Source: Trichopria drosophilae (taxonomy: Eukaryota; Arthropoda; Insecta; Hymenoptera; Diapriidae). Taken from it: DNA of 64,000 nucleotides. Of this stretch, positions 41,187 through 52,739 are shown piece by piece. The DNA lies in contig CM059583.1 in the NCBI GenBank assembly GCA_030407085.1, forward strand, positions 86,718,001-86,782,000, read 5' to 3'. Every line of letters starts with the position of its first letter. Position 1 is the first letter of the stretch. The position numbers were made by a program, and so were the translations under genes. The notes beneath the pieces are model-generated. The model ran no database searches, had not been told where the DNA came from, and worked only from the letters and a program-made list of their open reading frames with translations.

Positions 41187-43206
41187 AAGGCTACAGCGGA
41201 ATAAGACGGTCAAAACTGCCCCCGCCATGATTTTTATTTTGAATCGGCCATTCGAAAGGATATATTTAAAAACCCCTTTAGCCAAATTATCAGCCCCCTA
41301 GGAGGTAGTCGGTTGCTCCTATCATAAAAAACGTGTTTTTTAGAAAAAAAATTCTCTGTTTCCACTGTTTGATCCAAATAATCTGAAAAAATTCATGAAC
41401 GTGTGTTTTTGAGTGAGAAAATACCTTGATTTTTTTCAGATTTTTCGGATCTAATCCGGAGCCACAAAAAATTTATTTCTTAAATTTTTCAATGAGATTT
41501 TAGGTTATGAAGCTCATATTTGGCCAAATTCTAAATAACAATTTTTTGTGTAGTTTTTCCCCTATTTTCGAATGCCGATGTTAGAATTACCATTTTCAAC
41601 CCGGAACATGCTCAAAATTTTTTTTGCATTTTTCATACTTTATTGGTATATAATCTCAAAATTATATACTTCAATAGGTATTAGAAAACCCAAAAATACT
41701 GTAGGACTTTCTTTCAGTTCTAATCAGTTTTTAGAAGCAAGTATTACTTTGCTGTCGCTGCAAAAGTCCTTATTCAACCAGTTTTTAGGTATAGGAAAAC
41801 TTCATATTATTGGAAAGATATTAATCATTATAATTAATGCTAAAAATAAGTGAATATTTATGTTTGAATTTAATATAACGTTTATAAAAAAGTTGTAAAT
41901 ATGTTCATTTTTTAATGAAAATAGTAAAATAATGATTTAATTGTAAAAAAATGCTAGCTGGATTCTCAATCAACTTCTTTGATATTTCTTAGGCGATCAT
42001 ATATATTGGTTAGAATTTTCGAAGGAGGGCGCGCACAGAATCTTGCAACCCAGTCGCAGTCGCAGTCGCAGGTCACGATTCACTTTTCGGCAGTCGTAGC
42101 TACAGCGCCCCTAAAGAGATGTTCTGGAACAAGTCGCAAAATCTTGCGACAAGCTGTGCGCGCTCTCCTTTACATTCCGGTCGACATGTTGTCTTCGTTT
42201 TCACCTATATGTATATGTGTTTACCTAAAAAACAAAGACAGCAGAAGACCGGAAGGAACGAATCATTGTAGTTGGGTGTACAATCAAGTTGTTCGGTTCT
42301 TTCTCGTTCGGAAAATCTTGCTCAGTTCAATTGAATACATACTGAACTGAAGTTACAGACAACGATAGTGACGAAGATTAATGACATTCTAGTTAGATGT
42401 TAAAACTCCTACAATTGTTAATTGATGTAATTGTGTCACGTATTAAATCATTATTTTACTATTTTCATGAAAAAATGATCATATTTACAACTTTTTGATA
42501 AACGTTATTTTAATTTCTATCAGAAATATTCACTTATTTTTTACCATTAATTATAATGATTACTATCTTTCCAATAATATGAAGTTTTCCTATACCTAAA
42601 AACTGGTTGAATAAGGACTTTTGCAGCGACAGCAAAGTAATACTTGATTCTAAAAACTGATTAAACCTGAAAGAAAGTCCTAGAGTATTTCTGGGTGTTC
42701 TAATACCTATTGAAGTATATAATTTTGAGGTTACGTATAAATAAAGTGGGAAAAATGCGAAGAAATCGTTTTTTTTTTTCAAAATTTGAGCATGTTCCGG
42801 TTTGAAAATTGTAATTCTAACATCGGAATTCGAAAGTAGGGGAAAAACTAGACATAAAATTGTTATTTATAAGTTGGCCAAATTTGAGCTTCCTAACCTA
42901 AAATATTGAAAAATTCAAGAATTTTTTGTGGTTCTGGACTAAACCCGAAAAATCTGAAAAAAATCAGGGTATTTTCTCACTTAAAGACACACGTTCATGA
43001 ATTTTTTCAGATTATTTGGATCAAACAGTGGAAACAGAGAATTTTTTTTCTAAAAAACACGTTTTTTACGATAGGAGCAACCGACTACCACCTAAGGGCT
43101 GAAAATTTGGCTAAAGGGGTTTTTAAATATGTCCTTTCGAATGGCCAATTCAAAATAAAAATCAAGGCGGTTGCAGTTTTGACCGTCTTATCCCGCTATA
43201 GCCTTT
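41187..43206. mobile_element. 2-kb fold-back element with about 765-bp inverted arms
   Basis: The left arm (41187-41950) and right arm (about 42435-43206) are inverted copies. The outer ends are AAAGGCTA(C/T)AGCGG(A/G)ATAAGACGG. The unique centre (41951-42434) is more GC-rich. Both arms keep a related frame of 80-90 codons (41572-41853 plus; 42782-42534 minus) sharing 'LLSLQKSLFNQFLGIGKLHI'. No transposase is present. Confidence 0.8.
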
Positions 43207-43460
43207 AATTTAATTGGGAGGGACATTAAAAATGTAAAATTAGCTTTACCGACGGAAACCGAGAGACACCGGAGCACGCACTTTATAACCGCACTATGCA
43301 CACGAAATAAGGATGGGACCCTCATCCTTGTCTACAGGAATGAACCCAGTGTGAGATGCACCACGTTCGGACGTCTACTACACGCAATCGCCTTGAATGG
43401 CAGTGGTGCGCTTCAAGTTCCTGGCGTATGAGGGTCTCATCCTCGTCGGCAGCTCTTCCT

Positions 43461-43705
43461 CCTGACGACAAAAAATAATCACAAAGCATCATTTTCAAAA
43501 TAAATAATAAATATTTGTAGGTATTTTGAAAACTAACCCGACTCCAAATAGTGCTTGTAAAGTATTCGTAGGTACACCTTTGGATGTGGACAAAGTTGTC
43601 ATCACTTCTGCACAACTGATACTTCTTAATAAAAATTCAGAAGCTCTTGGTTCTTGTGTTCTTCCCATGACTCTACAAATGAGGTTCATCCTCTATTCTT
43701 GTATC
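43461..43705 (-). CDS. Candidate two-exon fragment, unrecognised protein
   Basis: On the minus strand an acceptor (TTTTCAG at 43712-43706) precedes an exon 43705-43538 with an ATG at 43689 (MNLICRVMGRTQEPRASEFL...). A donor G|GTTAGT follows at 43537. A second acceptor (GTCGTCAG) ends at 43462, and the sequence beyond it is GC-richer and open in one frame (GRAADEDETLIRQELEAHH). With these exact sites the join enters a frame that stops after about nine codons, so the model is incomplete or the gene is broken. No domain recognised. Confidence 0.3.
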
Positions 43706-43907
43706 CTGAAAAGAATAAAATGACACAAAGGATCAGGTTTCCTTTAGTCTAATATAAAAACTAAAAACTTAATACTTATCTAATCCAGGCAACATTTTGT
43801 GGCGTATTTTTTCCTTGTTTATTTCATTCGGTTATAATAGTTATAATTAAGCAGTTGTTTACTTCTGCGTAAGGCATTTTCACTTGGCTGTATTGCTACA
43901 TAACACC

Positions 43908-43961
43908 CCATTGGCTGACATATAGGCCAAGCTCGTCTCTCATTGGCTGAAGGCTATAAAT
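43908..43961 (+). promoter_or_regulatory. CCAAT-CCAAT-TATA promoter
   Basis: Two copies of ATTGGCTGA (43910-43918 and 43942-43950) precede TATAAAT at 43955-43961. The same pair-of-CCAAT-then-TATA layout is seen before the ORFs of units A and B. It could serve the small spliced gene on the plus strand, and possibly the minus-strand exons. Confidence 0.55.
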
Positions 43962-43984
43962 GGGATCCTCCATTATATTTTTCT

Positions 43985-44850
43985 GATCTTTCCAATATTT
44001 AAGTAAAATAAGCATAAACCCAATACAAAATTATTAATTTTTAATTATTCATTATTAAGCAAAACGCTAATAAAGCAAAAATGAATCGATCTCTAGAACG
44101 TTCGTGAAATACAGGTTAGGACAGAAGATGACTGCAGATCGTGTTTGACGTTTGTACTGTCACATTGTTGTTCATCGCTTTAATCAGTGTAAATTAATTT
44201 TCAGTCATCATAAATTCTCGACGTTAATGGTTCTATCATTAATTTAGGTAAGTGAAATGAATGATTTTATGTAACGTAATTTTTTTTTGTTTTATTGTTC
44301 TGCAAAAAATGATATTTGTGTATATTTATATTTCAGATGCCGTCATCTGAATGCAAATCACCAATTAAATCCAATTTGTGTGGAAGAACTCTCTCTCCAG
44401 GTCGTTACATCTTCAGGTAAGTTTCATGTTTCTTAAATTTAATAGTGTTTTGAAAAATGTAATTCTTTGGAGATTATTTGTTTCAGCTCTTCAAACAACT
44501 TCTTCAACAATATATAAGAAATGTCTGACTTGCTATTGTTGCGAAAAAACGCGACCATGTGTGGAAGTGTAACCATATCAAACCGCCCATCAACGATGAC
44601 CAGTGACATACAGTTGTCCGGGTAACAGGGATTACTTTGAGTACATTCTAATATCGAGATGTCTTTCAAGTAAACCATAAAACGAGCTGAAGCGAATTCT
44701 CGGTTATGCGCTATACAAGGGTGTAATTTAGTGAAACGTCATTAATGAATGGTGTTGAGAGTAATAGTGCGAGGGTACAAGTGGAATCTTGGTGGGAGAA
44801 TATTAGTGTATTTATAGCGTGAAGTGAATAAATAATGTATAAATATAATA
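43985..44850 (+). CDS. Candidate spliced gene encoding a 36-residue peptide
   Basis: Proposed exon 1 (noncoding) ends at 44247 with AG|GTAAGTG. Exon 2 is 44337-44416, between TTTCAG and GTAAGTTT; exon 3 begins at 44487 after TTTCAG. Both introns are short (89 and 70 nt), as is usual in insects. Exon 2 begins exactly with ATG. The joined frame (44337-44416, 44487-44517) gives a 36-residue peptide starting MPSSECKSPIKSNLCGRTLS. AATAAA lies at 44827. The splice sites are strong, but the protein is not recognised and could instead be an upstream frame on a longer RNA. Confidence 0.4.
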
Positions 44851-45299
44851 TATTGTGAGTGACCAAGAAATAAAATTAACTCAAGTTTTTGTGACATGTG
44901 ACAAGTTCAATACCTTATTCTTTTATTTACAATAAATATTTTATTTACCAATAGGACTTTTTTTAAATCGAACACATGATATAAAATTTAATTATCAAAT
45001 TGATGTATAAGTAACGATAAACAGAATAAAAAATAAAATAAATTATAATAATATTAAATTTTAAAATAATCTGAGTCTTTAATTTATTAAATGTTCAAAG
45101 TGTTTCCCTCCTGATAAAATACAGTAACCCAGCCGATTAAAAAACTAGTCTTCTGCTTTCGTAGGCATATCTGCAGTAATCGATTGCAATATAATCGTAA
45201 TGCTACTCCGTGGTTCTACTACAGTGTTTACTGCAGGATGCCTGTACATCTGATTTTTTACATTTCCCCACAGAAAAAAATGTAATGTACATATACTTT

Positions 45300-46049
45300 A
45301 ATTAATGTATTTATTAATGTATAATGTATGATACTTTTCCTTAAACATCCGTATAAAACTTTAACGTCGTAAAAAAGTAACTCTTTATGTTTAATAACTT
45401 TTTCATCATCAATTTTCACGGAAATACAATCTTTCTTATTAGCATTATCTGACTATTATCTTCGGATTCATATATTTGAATAACTTGTGAGACTATGTTT
45501 TCGTCTAACGTCTTATCTTTCTTCGCAGGAGGAGTAGCTAGTACACCACGTGCAGCTTTCAAATATCTAGATTCAAGTGCTATTCTATAAGAACAACCAA
45601 ACTCTTCTGCGATTTCACGGACACTCCAACAATCTGGTGGGATTGTGAGTATAGTCTTTCGCATTGAACTATTCTCTGGTAAACTGTTGAATGTATCCTT
45701 TAATCCATCTTCTATTCTAGTTTTGCAAACCTTCTTGGAGGGTGGTTCGTGCTGGGTTTGCGAATCTGCACCGTTACTCTGAAGAGATTCGTTTTGAGAG
45801 ACATGTTCATCATTATCAGAATCAGTACTATTACCATCGCGGGTGGCTTCTTTTTGTAATTTGTAAATTAATTTCCGACATTATTGGCATATTTTTGATT
45901 TCACATGTAGGTTTGGAAAAGATTTTAATACAGGTTCAGTAATATGTCTTAAGTCGACGCCATAATGACTTGCTACATTCAATGGGTTAATACACCTTTT
46001 CGAATGCAACTTTGCATATTTAGTTCATCCTTACTTTCGTTTTCCATGC
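45300..46049 (-). pseudogene. Transposon-type protein with CxxC motif, broken
   Basis: Minus-strand translation can be followed through several lesions. An ATG near 46049 (MENESKDELN) is followed by a frameshift. Then come 'CINPLNVASHYGVDLRHI', 'KSKICQ', an in-frame TAA near 45885, 'CRKLIYKLQKEATRDGN', an acidic stretch, and 'SVREIAEEFGCSYRIALESR' to 'IVSQVIQIYESEDNSQIM'. A further shift near 45435 leads to 'NKKDCISVKIDDEKV'. These phrases resemble N-terminal regions of DDE-transposon proteins widespread in insects and cnidarians; I cannot name the superfamily. The catalytic part is absent. Confidence 0.5.
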
Positions 46050-46880
46050 TGAGAAAATGGACTATTATAAGTCAATATTATGACAACACCCAGTATCCCA
46101 GAAAAACGACTATCCTGAAAAGAAGTGTCGGTGCTCGAAACGATGGTTGAGTTGAAATTGATATCACCAACTATCCTGAAAATAACTGCGAGAAACTAAC
46201 CAGTGGTGTTTTACTGGTACCTAAAAATGTGCACTATGCCAGAAAGAGCCGTTCTTGAGTAGACGCCGATGTTATAACCCAAGGTCTCAGAAGAAAATCA
46301 TATTTTGAAAACGGCTGCTGGAAATTCCGCAATAATTTTATAGACTTAACTCTACTTACTGATTTTAATTAATACAGGTGACAACTCGTTTGTTTCGTTT
46401 GTATATTTGTATCAATTCGCAATTAACTTTTAATTAAAATGAAACTTTATAACTTATGTTTATCTATATACAAATATTATATAAAACCAGCATAATAATA
46501 TTATTTTATATGGCAAAAATATACAGCTTCTTCAACACTTATTCAATTCATCATCTCGTGAGTAAAGTCAATGCCATGGAATATCCGGTAAACGCTGGTG
46601 AATCGATGATTCATTTCGATCGTCAAAATCTTTGAATTCGATCGACAACGTTCTGATCGACATCGTCAGAGGTGCGATAACAAGTCATCCCTTGTGAATG
46701 TGATGCACTAGGTAAACCGAAACACTAATTCAAAACTAAGACATAAAATAACAAAATACAAACAAAAATATGCGATAATTTTCTTAACTTTTGAACTGTA
46801 ATTTAAATAAAAGAATTTCATCTCTCTTTTAAAAAAATATGAAATTTCAATCAGTACTATAGAATCATAAATTTTTTAAA
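46050..46880. other. AT-rich DNA; no gene seen
   Basis: No coding signal. The last bases before 46910 probably form the short 5' region of the LINE downstream. Confidence 0.4.
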
Positions 46881-46909
46881 GAATTAAGTTAATGAACTAA
46901 ATTACAAAA

Positions 46910-48408
46910 ATGGCGGATCTTCATTTGAAACCGGAGGATATTCCTCCTGACATTTATTTTAAATGTCACCCAAATCAAAGTGTAGGAATGGTTGTGTGCA
47001 GTTTATGCGAATCAGTGTTCCATAAAAGTGATTTTAATAAGAAGAAAGGAGTATCATACGTGAATAGCTTATTTGGTATCTGCAACGAGCATAAAAGCGA
47101 AGACATAACCTCAAAAGAGCCACGTGCTCAAGTGGAGAAACTACGAGTTGAACTTAAAACATTAAAAGAAACCATCGGACTACTGGAAGAGAAATACAAT
47201 AAATTAAAAGCAGCCTATGTTTCAGTTAAGAAAATAAATAAAATCTAGAAGGAAATTCAAAACAGGGATCTAAAAAATCACCAGATAGAGAAGAAGAGCT
47301 GCACAAAAAAATCATGCAATTACAGGACCAAAATAATAAACTCGACGCAAGAATCAAAGAATTCATGAATGCAAAAACCAGCACCGAAGACTCGACAAAT
47401 GGAAAAAACAGTGCCGAAGACCCAGAAATCGGAGTTAAAATAGACATCGACGAATATAACCATACCAAGGAGAAAAATACGTAGTTGGAAACACTAAACA
47501 GCGAAATGATGGACAAAAATAACTTATTAAAAGATAAAAATTCACTCCTAGAAGAAAAAATTGAAAGTTTACAAGCACATACAAACACAGCTTTGTCATA
47601 TGCCACAGTAAGTAATATGAACTCCAAATTAACAGATAAGCCGATAAATATACCAAGTCTTGTTATCAAACCACAAAATAGACGAAAATCGGAAAAAACT
47701 AGGAAAGATATCTTTTCAATAGTTAAACCAGACAAGCTTAAAATCGGCATAAAGTATTTAAAAGAAAGAGAAAATGGCGACATAGTAATAAAATGTAACT
47801 GTCCTGAAGATCTAGAGAAATTAGAAAGTACACTTAAAAAAGATGTCGACGAGCAGTATCAAATCAAGCGGACCGAACTAAGGAAACCCAGAATAAAGGT
47901 TGTGGGAATTCTAGAAAAGTATACTCCTGAAGAAATTACGCAAATGTTGCTAGCCCAAAATCTACCTACTTTATCAACAAAAGATATTAATGTAGTTTAT
48001 GTGAAATTCATACAGCGGCTGGGTAAGTCGACTGCCTATCTTGAATGCTCTCCCGAAGCTTTTAAAATGCTCTTGGATTGCAAGAAAGTGTATCTGGGAT
48101 GGCAAAGATGCCCTGTGTACGAAGATCTAAATATAAATAGGTGCTTCAAGTGTTGTGAATACAGACACAGTGCAAAAAATTGTACAAGTAATGTTCAAGT
48201 ATGTGCTATATTTGCAAAATCTGACCATCCCGACAACGAGTGTCCAGACAAGGAAAACCAGGATAGCATGAGGTGCATAAACTGTATGACATCAAATAAA
48301 TTAAGGAAATGCAACTATTCGGTAAGGCATGCGGCTTATGATATCGACAAGTGCGATTCATATAAAGCACTTAAACAGATAGTTATTCGCTCAATAAATT
48401 ATGGCTAA
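46910..48408 (+). pseudogene. LINE ORF1 (gag-like), frameshift and one stop
   Basis: The first segment (46910-47248, MADLHLKPEDIPPDIYF) carries a PHD-like zinc pattern (CSLCESVFH...GICNEH) and a coiled coil. A frameshift near 47240 moves the reading to frame 1, which is open except for TAG at 47482-47484, and it continues to 48408. The C-terminal part has gag-type knuckles: 'CFKCCEYRHSAKNC', 'CAIFAKSDHPDNEC' and 'CINCMTSNKLRKC'. The second knuckle has phenylalanine where a cysteine would normally be. About 499 codons in total. Confidence 0.8.
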
Positions 48409-51343
48409 TCACCTACGAACTATGGATGACTTTGACACATATGTCGTTCAAGCGTCGATAAAGCAATCTTTTCAAGACTGCTGTGATACCATAAAAAACT
48501 CAAATTGTATTTCTTTAATGCATCTCAATATCAGAAGCATAAATAAAAACTTCCACCTTTTGCAGGCTACTCTTTCTGTATATTTAAACAAACTAGACAT
48601 AATAATCTGCACAGAAACGTGGAACCAGAGGAATATAGACCTTTACAACCTACCCGGATATGCATTGATATACAACGAAAGTAAACTGAACCAAAATGAT
48701 GGAGTGATAATCTACGTTAAATCGTCTATATGGCATACGCACAAGCTGATCAAAATTGGAACTTTAACTGCTATTAGACTTGACATTAGAGACAATCAAG
48801 GATGTAGATTAACTATAATTGCAGTCTATAGACTACATCAGGAACCAACTGCGGTATTCATAGATGCTCTCTATGATTATTTAGAACAGCTGGAGGAAAA
48901 TGAAGTGATTGTAATTGGGGATATGAACATTGATCTTCTTGAAAATTCAGACACTAGTATTCGATATGCAGATATGCTAAACAGCCTAGGCTACATATCA
49001 ACAATAAATAGTATAATTAGACCAAATGAAAATTCAGGATCTTGTATTGAGCATGCATTTGTGAAAACTAAATTAAGACCTACCGAACTTCTACCCTTCA
49101 TCGTTCAAGAAGATATTACCGACCACTACCCTATTCTTCTGCAAATCCCAAGAGGGAGAACAAGAAAGCTGGCATCATCGCTAGAAACAAAAACATATAT
49201 GACAATAAACTACATCCAACTTCAAACAAATCTAGCAAATGAAGATTGGAGTGCTGTATATAGTGAAATCGACCCTGATATTGCAACACAAACATTCACT
49301 CGTATACCGTCAAACCATATTGATGTTGCACTGGAGGAGTGTGACAAACCCACACGTCAAAGAAATAAGAAGCCTTGGATCACCGATGACGTGAAGGACA
49401 ATTTACGAATTAGAGATTCTATGTACCGAAAAATTAAAAAATTTGAAAGTGAGGGGATACCGGTTAAGAAATTAAAGGTTAAGTACGCGAAATTTAGAAA
49501 CAAATTAGTACATTGTATTAGGAAAGCAAAAGAGAAATATTATGTCGGGTTAACAATCACGGCCGACGGTGATCCACGTAAATTATGGGGGGTAATAAAC
49601 GAAATAATAAAAGGCGATTCCAAAAACAAAAAGCAAATACATAGCATTACGGATAAATTTGGAGTTGAGACAAATGATCTAAATGAAATAACAAATTACT
49701 TTAATAATTATTTCTCGAGTGTAGGTAGAGATCTAGCCGCGAAAATAACACCATTAAACAACACTACTCCTGTACCAAGAGTAAAAAATTCGATGATGCT
49801 ATTCGAAGTAACCGAGCATGAAATCTTAAGTTATTTATTATCATTGAAAACTAATAAAGCTCCGGGAATTGATGGCATATCACCAATCATCTATAAAAAG
49901 TTTGCAATATACTTAGCGGCTCCTATTACTTTCCTTATAAATAGATCGTTTGCTACAGGGATTTGTCCTACGCAGTTTAAAGTGGCACAAATTGTTCCAA
50001 TATTTAAATCGGGGGATGTAAATAACATAAAAAACTACAGGCCAATACTAACAATTCTTTCAAAACTTTTTGAAATGGCATTAAAACATCGTTTACTGGA
50101 TTTCATAGCTAAGCAGCACATTCTACATAAAGAACAATATGGCTTTCTTAAGAATAAATCGACGGAAATGGCAATAGCTGAATTAGTCAGAGAAATCTAC
50201 CAAGCTATGGACAATACAAATCCTTGTGTAGCAATAATGATCGACCTAGCAAAGGCCTTTGACACCCTAAATCATAGGATACTATTAGATAAGTTGGAAA
50301 GATATGGCCTCAGGGGAATTACTTACAAACTGATCTCAAACTACTTAACGGGTAGAACGCAATGTGTTAAAATAGGGGATACTTATAGTAACTATGAGCT
50401 TATAACTCATGGTGTACCACAAGGATCAATTTTAGGACCACTGTTATTCATAGTGTATATTAATGATATGTTTGAAGTAGTTACAAATGGTAGTATTAGA
50501 GCGTTCGCGGATGATACTGTTTTGCTTATTAAAAATAAATCGTGGAGTGCATTGTCAGAAGAAGCAGCAACAGAATTTTTAGATGAAAACTATCTAACTG
50601 TGAATTTAGATAAAACAGCATGTGTTCCTTTCGGTTGCTATGCAAACAGTATACCCCACGATTTTAGTATTAAGTTGCATAATCCAGATAAGTGTGTCGA
50701 GAAAAATGTAAATATATGTAATTGTAGTTACCTGAAAAAAACTAGCCATACCAAATATTTAGGAATAATTATTGACTCACATTTAAGATGGGATCACCAA
50801 TGTAAATCTGTAAATGCGAAACTACGATATCTAACATATACCTTTACTAGATTAAAGCCGATTTTACAGCCCTCAAAAATAAAAATGGTATATCATGCGC
50901 TTTTTTCCATTATTCTTTTTTACGGTATTATTGCTTGGGGAGGAGTCAAGACTAAACATTTGAAAAACTTACAAACGTTGCAAAATAGTGCTTTAAAGGC
51001 TATTACAGGAGTAAGTAGAAGATACTCGACCGAATTACTCTTCTCAAACACAAATATGTTAGATTTGAGACAAAAGTTTGTGGAAGTAGCGTTAAAGTAT
51101 TCAATTAAAAACAAACTATTACTGCGAGTTAACCATGGGGTTGGTACTAGACGAAATACTAGGGGGAATGTAATGGAATCAAACACGAAAACAATGTTGG
51201 CGAGAAGTTGTTATGAATATGTAGCGGCTATCAGTTTCAATTATTTTAAACTATACAAAGTAGTTGATAGTAGAAGACTGAAGTCTATTAACATTAAAAT
51301 TATGGAAAACAGACTAGTTTGTAAAAAACTGACGGGGAATTAA
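48401..51343 (+). CDS. LINE ORF2: endonuclease-reverse transcriptase (980 aa)
   Basis: Uninterrupted. APE endonuclease in the first about 240 residues: 'LMHLNIRSINKNF', 'IICTETWNQ', 'VIGDMNIDLL', 'ITDHYPILLQ' (TDH in place of the common SDH). Reverse transcriptase about residues 450-760: 'LKTNKAPGIDGISPIIYKKF', 'VPIFKSGD', 'MIDLAKAFDTLNHRILLDKL', 'GVPQGSILGPLLFIVYINDM', 'IRAFADDTVLLI' (catalytic ADD), 'HTKYLGIIID'. The start ATG overlaps the ORF1 stop in ATGGCTAA (48401-48408), which suggests coupled termination-reinitiation. It is probably the best-preserved LINE protein in the window, although its ORF1 is broken. Confidence 0.93.
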   Translation: MANHLRTMDDFDTYVVQASIKQSFQDCCDTIKNSNCISLMHLNIRSINKNFHLLQATLSVYLNKLDIIICTETWNQRNIDLYNLPGYALIYNESKLNQNDGVIIYVKSSIWHTHKLIKIGTLTAIRLDIRDNQGCRLTIIAVYRLHQEPTAVFIDALYDYLEQLEENEVIVIGDMNIDLLENSDTSIRYADMLNSLGYISTINSIIRPNENSGSCIEHAFVKTKLRPTELLPFIVQEDITDHYPILLQIPRGRTRKLASSLETKTYMTINYIQLQTNLANEDWSAVYSEIDPDIATQTFTRIPSNHIDVALEECDKPTRQRNKKPWITDDVKDNLRIRDSMYRKIKKFESEGIPVKKLKVKYAKFRNKLVHCIRKAKEKYYVGLTITADGDPRKLWGVINEIIKGDSKNKKQIHSITDKFGVETNDLNEITNYFNNYFSSVGRDLAAKITPLNNTTPVPRVKNSMMLFEVTEHEILSYLLSLKTNKAPGIDGISPIIYKKFAIYLAAPITFLINRSFATGICPTQFKVAQIVPIFKSGDVNNIKNYRPILTILSKLFEMALKHRLLDFIAKQHILHKEQYGFLKNKSTEMAIAELVREIYQAMDNTNPCVAIMIDLAKAFDTLNHRILLDKLERYGLRGITYKLISNYLTGRTQCVKIGDTYSNYELITHGVPQGSILGPLLFIVYINDMFEVVTNGSIRAFADDTVLLIKNKSWSALSEEAATEFLDENYLTVNLDKTACVPFGCYANSIPHDFSIKLHNPDKCVEKNVNICNCSYLKKTSHTKYLGIIIDSHLRWDHQCKSVNAKLRYLTYTFTRLKPILQPSKIKMVYHALFSIILFYGIIAWGGVKTKHLKNLQTLQNSALKAITGVSRRYSTELLFSNTNMLDLRQKFVEVALKYSIKNKLLLRVNHGVGTRRNTRGNVMESNTKTMLARSCYEYVAAISFNYFKLYKVVDSRRLKSINIKIMENRLVCKKLTGN

Positions 51344-51585
51344 ACATATATCACTTTGTCTTTTTATGCGAGCGTAGCGAAACAAATGGTATACTATTTG
51401 TTCGTATATCTGCTGACATCTCAACGGGTGTCTTGCAGTACTTCACAGACAGGCCCATGGCCTTGTGAATTAAAAATTTTTTGGATTATAACTTAAAAAT
51501 TGTTATCGTAGTTATAAGTAAGATGTATATACAAGCTTAAATAAAAATTTATATTTATATATTAAAAAATATTATATAATGGTTT

Positions 51586-52739
51586 TCCTGCGGTGTTGAC
51601 TAAACAATCGGAATAAGAAACTTCGCATATAATTACGAATTAACAATTATATGCGGAAATTGAAAGAAACCGTGATTAAAACGATTATTTAAGGAATTAA
51701 TGTATAACCCTGAAAACTCTAATGTTTATGGTGTTCTATCACTCTAGTTACAGATCAGAGACATTGAAAATTATTTCGGCTAGGACAGAACAACAAAAAT
51801 TGCACGCACTAAAGATTCTCCTATGAGTTCGATGCCATGATAGTGTGCCCCCCCCCCCTCCAAATGTTATACTAAACCTGGTGTGTATTTCCTAGACATG
51901 AACATGGAATACTGCTCAGATGCGCACCTATCACCGAAAAATGAGATACGTTTAGTATTTATAACAACGGAGATTTTAAATGGTTTCATTATTAAATCGA
52001 GTGAATTCTCGGAATTCGACTTAAATTATTCCTTTTTGAATTAAATGCTCGTTGTGTATTATTTAAATGCGATACTTCCGTATACTTTATAGTCTTCTGC
52101 TATCCTAGTATGACATACCGTGATTCTAGAAGTACATATCTGTCACGTGCATTGCATGCAAAAATATACTTTAATTACTGAGGTTATCTTGGTGCGAGTG
52201 CTATTCTGACAGAATATGTCCGCTGCAATATGGTAATACCTTAATTTCCTCGAAAATTAAAGTAATGTGGAATAATTGAAAGGATTGTCCAATAATTCAC
52301 TGGACCAGAAACCTAGTAATACGAGGCTTGGATAGGAAATTGATAGTATAGAAATGAAGGAATATTAAAGAAAAAACGGGCGTTTTACTGTTCTTTGGCT
52401 GCTTGCTTCTAATGTTGGGGGACGACCGGGGGCGATGTGGTACGAAGAGCACAACTGACCGGACCACTACCTGACTCTCTTAGGGCACTAGAGGGTTTTT
52501 AATGGCTCGTTTCACAGCACGAAAAATAGAAAAAAATGCGGAAAATTGGGAAACCACTGGTCAATAGAACGTCAGCATGCTGATGCTGGGCCTTAAAATT
52601 GAGGACATGATTTAGAACATGGGATATATTTGCAACCTCTCGTTGAGGACGTCGTGCTGGGGGGTCATCCGATAGCCGGCGACTCCAAATACGTCTACGG
52701 TATCTGAGAAACAAGGCGAACCCAGAATGCGGCTGGTTG
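51586..52739. other. Intergenic DNA, no gene seen
   Basis: AT-rich, with a C run at 51849-51858. From about 52420 the sequence becomes GC-richer and may belong to the LINE relic downstream. Confidence 0.4.

Larger units (their letters stand above)
46880..51585 (+). mobile_element. Jockey-like LINE with intact ORF2
   Basis: Two-ORF element: ORF1 with PHD-like and CCHC zinc motifs (frameshift plus one stop), an intact 980-codon ORF2 and a 3' region of about 240 bp with AATAAA at 51540. ORF1 ends within ORF2. No long poly(A) follows. The structure is that of the Jockey superfamily; the exact clade is not assigned. Confidence 0.88.

Noticed and set aside
51405..51420. TCTGCTGA in the 3' region of the Jockey-like LINE as another array member
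   Set aside because: The flanks pair over only two bases; no hairpin forms.
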